From Aphelocoma coerulescens (Eukaryota; Chordata; Aves; Passeriformes; Corvidae): a DNA stretch of 64,000 nucleotides. Shown here one piece after another: positions 58,530 to 64,000 of this stretch (position 1 is the first letter of the stretch; each line of letters opens with the position of its first letter). A program made the translations under genes and the position numbers. The stretch spans positions 93,418,004 to 93,482,003 of the forward strand of contig NC_091015.1 of the NCBI RefSeq assembly GCF_041296385.1. The letters run 5' to 3'. Below the pieces are notes generated by a model. That model was not told where the DNA came from and made no database searches. It worked only from the letters and a program-made list of their open reading frames with translations.

Positions 58530-60545
58530 GCTAAGGACAGGGTCAGTTTTCTACGTGCATCCAGGAAAATTAGAAGTGTAAATAATTAAGCTCACTTGAA
58601 AAATCTTTTGAAGTTCTGATAAGTGTTTATCTTTGGGAGAGCAGAAGGACCAATGTTCATGAATGTTTCCCAGACAGACCTAGAATTCCAGCTCCCAAAC
58701 TCTTTCACTGCCTAGCTTCTGAGACATTGTTGCCATTGTTAAATGGCCATTTTTAATACAATTAAGCCATACTAAGAAGCATAGATCCAAGTTTGGACCA
58801 AAATGACCAGTCTTGGAAAATAAGTTGCTGCTCTAAAACATTTTCAAAATCATTGATGGTTTGGTTGGGGTTCTTTTTTTTTCATCTTACTAACAGCACT
58901 ACAAAAGATTATATCTCTTTAAAAAAAACCAATAAACAGAGCATCAAGATTGATGAAATCTCCTTTATAAGATGTTACTTAGTGGCTACATGAGGAATTT
59001 GCCTTACCTTCTGTTGGAGATCAAACCTCCCATAGGTTAATATAAAAGATTTCTGCTACAAGGGTTTTAAGAAGCTATTTCAAGCCTCCGCCAAAATATA
59101 TCATAAATCAAGAAGTCCATCTGTCATTGCTTCTGAAATGAAGCTAATTCTACCGGCCAAAAATGATAAATAGAAGTGCTTGAGGTTAAATTTGTTAAAC
59201 AGTATCTAGATTTGCAATCATTTTCAGCTCTTCTAAAATGGTTATGAACTTAAATCAATGGACAGCCTCATTTTGCTTTTGCTCCTACTGTTTTATTTTA
59301 AAATGATCTTTTATTTACTTTTGAACATTGTCATGATACTTTCAACTCTCCTTACAAAGGTCATCCCAATGGGTATCTCTTTATTTGCTCTCTCTCTCTA
59401 TGATATAGGTGCTATTGATGCATGTCCACATGAGCAGAAGAATACAACCACAAAAATAAAAGGAGAAAAATTAGTTACAGCTCTTGTGTTCTTTTTCTGA
59501 CCCAATTAGGGCAAATAAAACTGTGAGAACAGAGTAGAAGAATATATAATTAATGGCAGGTAAGTAGAGCAGATCGAATGTAAAAATTTGCAGAAATGGG
59601 ATGTCAGGTATCAGCTAGACTAGAATACAACAGGCAACAATGGATCATAGCAATAATTATTCATCATGACACAATGAGGATGGCACACTGCAAAAAATGT
59701 ATTTAGTCATCTGTAATAAAGACACAAAGGATTTCTTTTATGCTTCACCCTTAACATTATAATTTTTTCACCAATGATTTCACAAAAGACTTGAGTTACA
59801 GAGGGTTGTGCCATCCACTCATGATCTAATTTAGAACATAACTGCAAGTGTCCAAGTACAAATTTCTGCTCATTGACAGTATTATTTGCTCAGAAGTTGC
59901 ATCCCTGTTCACTTCTTATATTCATATTTTGCCTTATTTTAATTAGAGTAACAATTTCCTCTAAAGCAACTAGATTTTTCCCCCTAGCAAATTTGTGGTA
60001 TCCTTAAGGTTTTTTTTCTACAAGATAATGACAGACAACTTCTTCTAACATCACACAGGCTGCCATTTCCAGAAGCATTTTGCCCGTTTCATCAATCCCC
60101 ACCTTAAAGGAGGCAGGTATTATAAACACCATCAAAATGTTTTCTCTGGTGCTGCAACTGCCCATGGCCCAGGCAATGAGGGATCAGTGATGTTGCATTT
60201 GTGTAACACGGCAAGAGTGTTTGAGGAGGGCAGGAAGCTGCTGATATCCTCAGTAGTGTGCAACACAGGGACACACTCTCACAGAGAGGTCAGAGAAATC
60301 ACTGAAGGCAGATGTGCATGCCATTCTCTGAAACAGCATCTCACCAGGAACATAAGCTGGTCAGAAAGCACACATCCTTCAAAGCAGGTGACTGACCGTG
60401 TTAGTTCAGCACATTTCCCATCTTGCTGACTTTGGTGGAATTTTTGTCTAACTTCAACCACAAATTAAATCTGACTGCAAGACAGCAGAGTCCGCAGCAG
60501 CTGACAGCAGTGAAAGCATCCTCGGCATCCTCAGAGAATAAGTCC
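58530..60545. other. intron-like, AT-rich
   Basis: No gene recognised. The plus frame 59,258-59,500 is a hydrophobic low-complexity open frame. Confidence 0.4.
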
Positions 60546-60547
60546 AC

Positions 60548-60630
60548 CTGCAGCAGAACTGCCTTCATTGTATTCCTCTGCTGCAGTTTGCCAGCAGAGA
60601 TAAACCGGGCTGTCTGTCTCAGGAAAGCCA
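60548..60630 (-). CDS. candidate exon, minus strand
   Basis: The donor is CTGCTGCAG|gtggac. The acceptor GTTCAGAGTAAACACAG has a weak pyrimidine tract. The 83 bases enter in phase 1 and leave in phase 0, reading AFLRQTARFISAGKLQQRNT then MKAVLLQ, an amphipathic helix with a CpG codon. Minus-strand frame 60,401-60,658 contains it. Similar in style to the 41 kb exons, but not phase-linked to any neighbour found here. Not recognised. Confidence 0.32.
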
Positions 60631-60634
60631 CTGT

Positions 60635-63600
60635 GTTTACTCTGAACAATGCAGGCAATGAATCACAGGCACTCTGTCAAGGAATCTTCTCAACCCCAGC
60701 ATGCAGCAAGGAGACAAAAATCCGAGAATGAAAACCATGTATACTGAAAAGCAATACTCATTATACCTGCTTTAATGATCCTTCTCCTCCTTTCTCAAAA
60801 AAAGGCTGATGAATGTGCCAAGGGCAGATTCACAGCAAGAAAAATCTGTGTACGCTACATTGATCATTGATTGCTTATTTGCTGGCTTGCCTGGGGATGA
60901 TTTACACACACACAACCCCTGCATGGGTGGTGATAAGAAAGAGGATGCACACACGTTCTGCTGTCATCTCACAACCAGTGCTGAAGGTGTGTATATCATG
61001 TGTGTATATTTTTTGTTTCCCTTGACAGGACATTTTTTGAACCTGGAATTAAACAAACCCAAAGGATGACATGGCTATCTCCATCATATTCTCTAGGAGT
61101 TTACCAGTATCAGTGCTAGAGAAAACAATAATATTCCATCTCTTTATTCTGAATGCTCTGTCAGAGAAAAAGAAGGGCATATCCTCTGCAGAGGACAAAC
61201 CAGAGTCTGCAGAAACTCCCCAGCATGAGTTCAGAGACAAAGAAAATCAATTAATTAAGAGACAAATAGAGTATTCTATTAAAAAATGGGGATTTTATAG
61301 CAATTATTTCTGAAATACACAGGAAAAGGTTTTTCCATTGCTGACTCCTGGCTGCTTTGCACTTTAGTGCAACAGAAGTCCCAGAAAAGAAAGACAGAAT
61401 TCCAACCTCGATGCTGCCATTGGAATTATTGACATAAAACAGAAAAACATGTTGCCTACCCTGCACATCAATGTTACAAGTAAGTGCCAACCACTCTCTT
61501 CAGATGCCTTAGGAATATAAGAGGTCATCTGAAACTCACAATTCCTTGGATCTCTTTTCAGATCAAAGCTGACTATTCTTCAGTGCTACAGAGCCTCAAT
61601 ATGTGGTTCAAAAAATAGCAATGTAATCATTCCTTGCACAAGCCCAGCAGTAAAAACATAAAACAAAATGCAGTTTATTAGGCCAGCTGGCATGTATACT
61701 TTGTCTTTCTGAAGCCTGCATGCACCCTTTTTTTGCAGCCTGACTCCCAGACAACCAGTTTATTTTTAATTTAGCTCTGCTGAGGACAATCTTGCCCAGA
61801 TGTACTGAATTGCAGAAGTTCATACCATGTCTTGAATATTTTCTTTTAGGAGATTAATCTGGCTTTGGCCAGAAACAAAGCAGGAGCACAATCACATGTA
61901 GTCACATACCAGTGCTTAAGACGCTGCTGCTGAAAATCTTATAATGGAAAAATACTGTTGAACTCCAACATACAAGTTTTATTAGGAAAAAAATGTGGTA
62001 ATTTTTAAAGCAAACATCAGGGGAAAGGTTCTACTGGATAGATGGCAGCAGTGGTCCATTAAATTCCCTCCCCCAACTTGTCCCTTCTGTTTTTGCCATC
62101 AATTTAAAAGCATTTTGATTTCTTTATGCAAGGCAACTCTAATAATACTGAGTAGCTTCATACATTTACACATTTTCTTCAACTAGAGAGCAGACTCTCA
62201 GAATTCATTAAAATTGTCTATAGCTCTTACATTAAACCATTGTTATCAAATAGTGCAATTTATAGATTCAAATCAATAGTTCATATTACTCTGCTAATGT
62301 AGATTCATAACCAGGGCTTCTGGATCATAACTTTCAGTGATGTAATATTCTTCCTATAATCACTAGCAGACATGCAGTGGTTCTCCCATTTTCATTCCTC
62401 CATGACACTCCAAAACCCAGAAAAGAATATAAAATTACATTGAGAATATTATTGCTATTTATTGTATAATCACTGTCACGTCTGGAACTGGACTACTAGA
62501 TTTAGTTTTGGTCTTCCCAACTCAGATGATGCATAACTGCAGTGAATGAAATGGATCCAGAGATGGAGTCACAGAATTTTTCCATCTGAGGAGCAGGGAA
62601 AAATCTGAAGCTGTCGGGGTTAAGATGCAGAATGACAGAGCTACTCAGAAAAGAAAAAAAAAAAGTCCATTTTATGCAAAGGAGATCTAGTGAAACTGAG
62701 ACACTAATAAATTGGTTATGCAAAGCCATCAACATACCAAACTGCTAAATGCATAAATATGCAATGAGAACATCAATTTTTACATAGCAGAAAATAAAAA
62801 TTGAAAGCATATGACTTTGTGAGAGCCATAAAGCTCAAAGTTGAGTTACAGGTAGGTCATTTCATATCTGCCGCTCTAAGTGTTCTTTTATTCTTCTTTT
62901 AAAAAACTCAGCTACAGAACAATGGACTGAATAGGTCTATTTAGCACAATTCATCACTACTTAGACATGCAGCTGAATTTGTCCATTCAAACAGGATATT
63001 ATTTGCGAGTCAGATACATTTAAAATTATCTCTGGCATGGTGTTGACCAAGGTTTTAAAAAGGACGAAGTCTTCAGATGCAGGCATCTAATATGCTATCT
63101 GCTATGGACACTACTTTAGCCAAGCATGGAGCCTGACAAAATATTTCTATCCTCAACAGCACAGAAATATTATCATCTGGGAAGCAGCATTAGCAAGGAT
63201 ACAGCCCAACATTCAGATAAAACATGCAGTGTGTATTTTCCATATGGTTTATGTGACAACACATCTTTGTATTGTAACAGTAATTGCTATTAGGCCGCAT
63301 AAAATATCACTGCTGGAAAAGAATTTGCATTACATTCAGGGCAGGTTTCAAAAAAGATGGCATTTCCAGAGTATGAAATATAATACAGTAACTAAGAGCA
63401 CAATGAAACACCAGTTAATGGAAGAGTCCACATCAAACCTGCACCACTGCCACTAACTTCAGCATGCCATGCATCTCCTGCCCTGTGCAGCGATATGAAT
63501 GAGGGCAAAGAACAAGCAGGAAACTGAAGAACACCTAGCAAGCAGAAATAAGGTAATTTTCTTCATTAAATGCATTGGAATAGTAACACTTTCACTGTCA

Positions 63601-63635
63601 TGATCTAAGTGGTTGAATAAAAACTGAACAACATA
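60635..63635. other. intron-like, AT-rich
   Basis: No gene or repeat recognised. Confidence 0.4.
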
Positions 63636-63637
63636 AC

Positions 63638-63715
63638 CTGCCCAGTAAATGCTCTTAGAAGTCTTAATGAAAACCAGTTATAATTGCTGGGCACTACAAA
63701 AAAACTCCCAACAAT
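63638..63715 (-). CDS. candidate exon, minus strand
   Basis: A strong acceptor (GTTTATCTTGTGCTTTCAG) precedes 78 bases open in phase 0, ending at donor GGGCAG|gttatg. The peptide starts IVGSFFVVPSNYNWFSLRLL and ends RAFTGQ. Both ends are phase 0. Not recognised. It would be the most 5' exon of the minus-strand gene seen in this window. Confidence 0.33.
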
Positions 63716-64000
63716 CTGAAAGCACAAGATAAACATATTAAAATAGTTATAGAAGAATGAAGGGGAGAGGAAGACACTTCCATCAGAAGAAATAGCCACA
63801 TGGAGATTTCTGTTAGGCAATGAAGACAGAAATAATTTTGTCCATGAGTCTCCCAAAAAACAGGACATATCTGGAGCTAATACCTATCAGTGGATGTAAC
63901 AAAAAAAACACCTTGTCAAAAAACCAAGCAAACAAATATACAAAATCCCACAACATGACTTCACCACATTCCTGACTATAAGCAGCAGCTGATGTGTTAA

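Noticed and set aside
1..64000. CRISPR arrays, operons, tRNA or rRNA genes, intact ERVs
   Set aside because: Looked for on both strands. No regularly spaced repeats, no conserved tRNA T-arm or RNA gene core, and no paired LTRs with gag or pol blocks were seen.

Overview
The window looks like bird nuclear DNA. It is AT-rich and almost free of long open frames. Its only recognisable dispersed repeats are degenerate CR1 LINE copies carrying the avian 3' signature (the 'GGTCCCTTCCAACCC' box followed by short ATTCTGTG-type repeats). I see no bacterial, phage or organellar genes, no rRNA or tRNA, no CRISPR array and no intact transposon. The species cannot be told from the sequence.

Repeats: CR1 fragments lie at about 1.6, 13.2-13.6, 16.7, 26.8-27.2, 29.1-29.8, 30.7-30.9, 46.5-48.35, 50.2, 51.75-52.35 and 57.1-58.4 kb. 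The clearest structure is at 46.5-48.35 kb, where a plus-strand CR1 is inserted inside an older minus-strand CR1, so the host element reads continuously on both sides of the insert. All CR1 frames are broken. Simple sequence includes a 24-base T run (15.36 kb), a 15-base A run (22.1 kb), a 17-base G run (38.2 kb), A/C-rich and AT tracts near 25.1 and 25.86 kb, and four small perfect or near-perfect tandem duplications.

Genes: there is no complete gene. On the minus strand I find short segments with a good splice acceptor, an open frame and a donor, as expected if the window lies in the long introns of a minus-strand gene. The best are 49,874-50,023, 41,072-41,189 with 40,855-40,950 (phase-compatible and separated by a 121-base intron), 34,674-34,793 and 11,262-11,330. 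Weaker ones are scattered from 63.7 kb down to 0.1 kb. The encoded peptides look helical, but I do not recognise the family. Isolated splice-site pairs with an open frame also arise by chance in 64 kb, so only the top five deserve real weight. One strong plus-strand exon-like segment (34,977-35,189) may belong to a non-coding or antisense transcript.

The remainder (about 85-90%) is intron-like or intergenic DNA. I found no evidence for a novel molecular system. The most useful leads are the minus-strand exon chain, the nested CR1, and two unexplained GC-rich patches at 22.3-22.7 and 37.2-37.6 kb.
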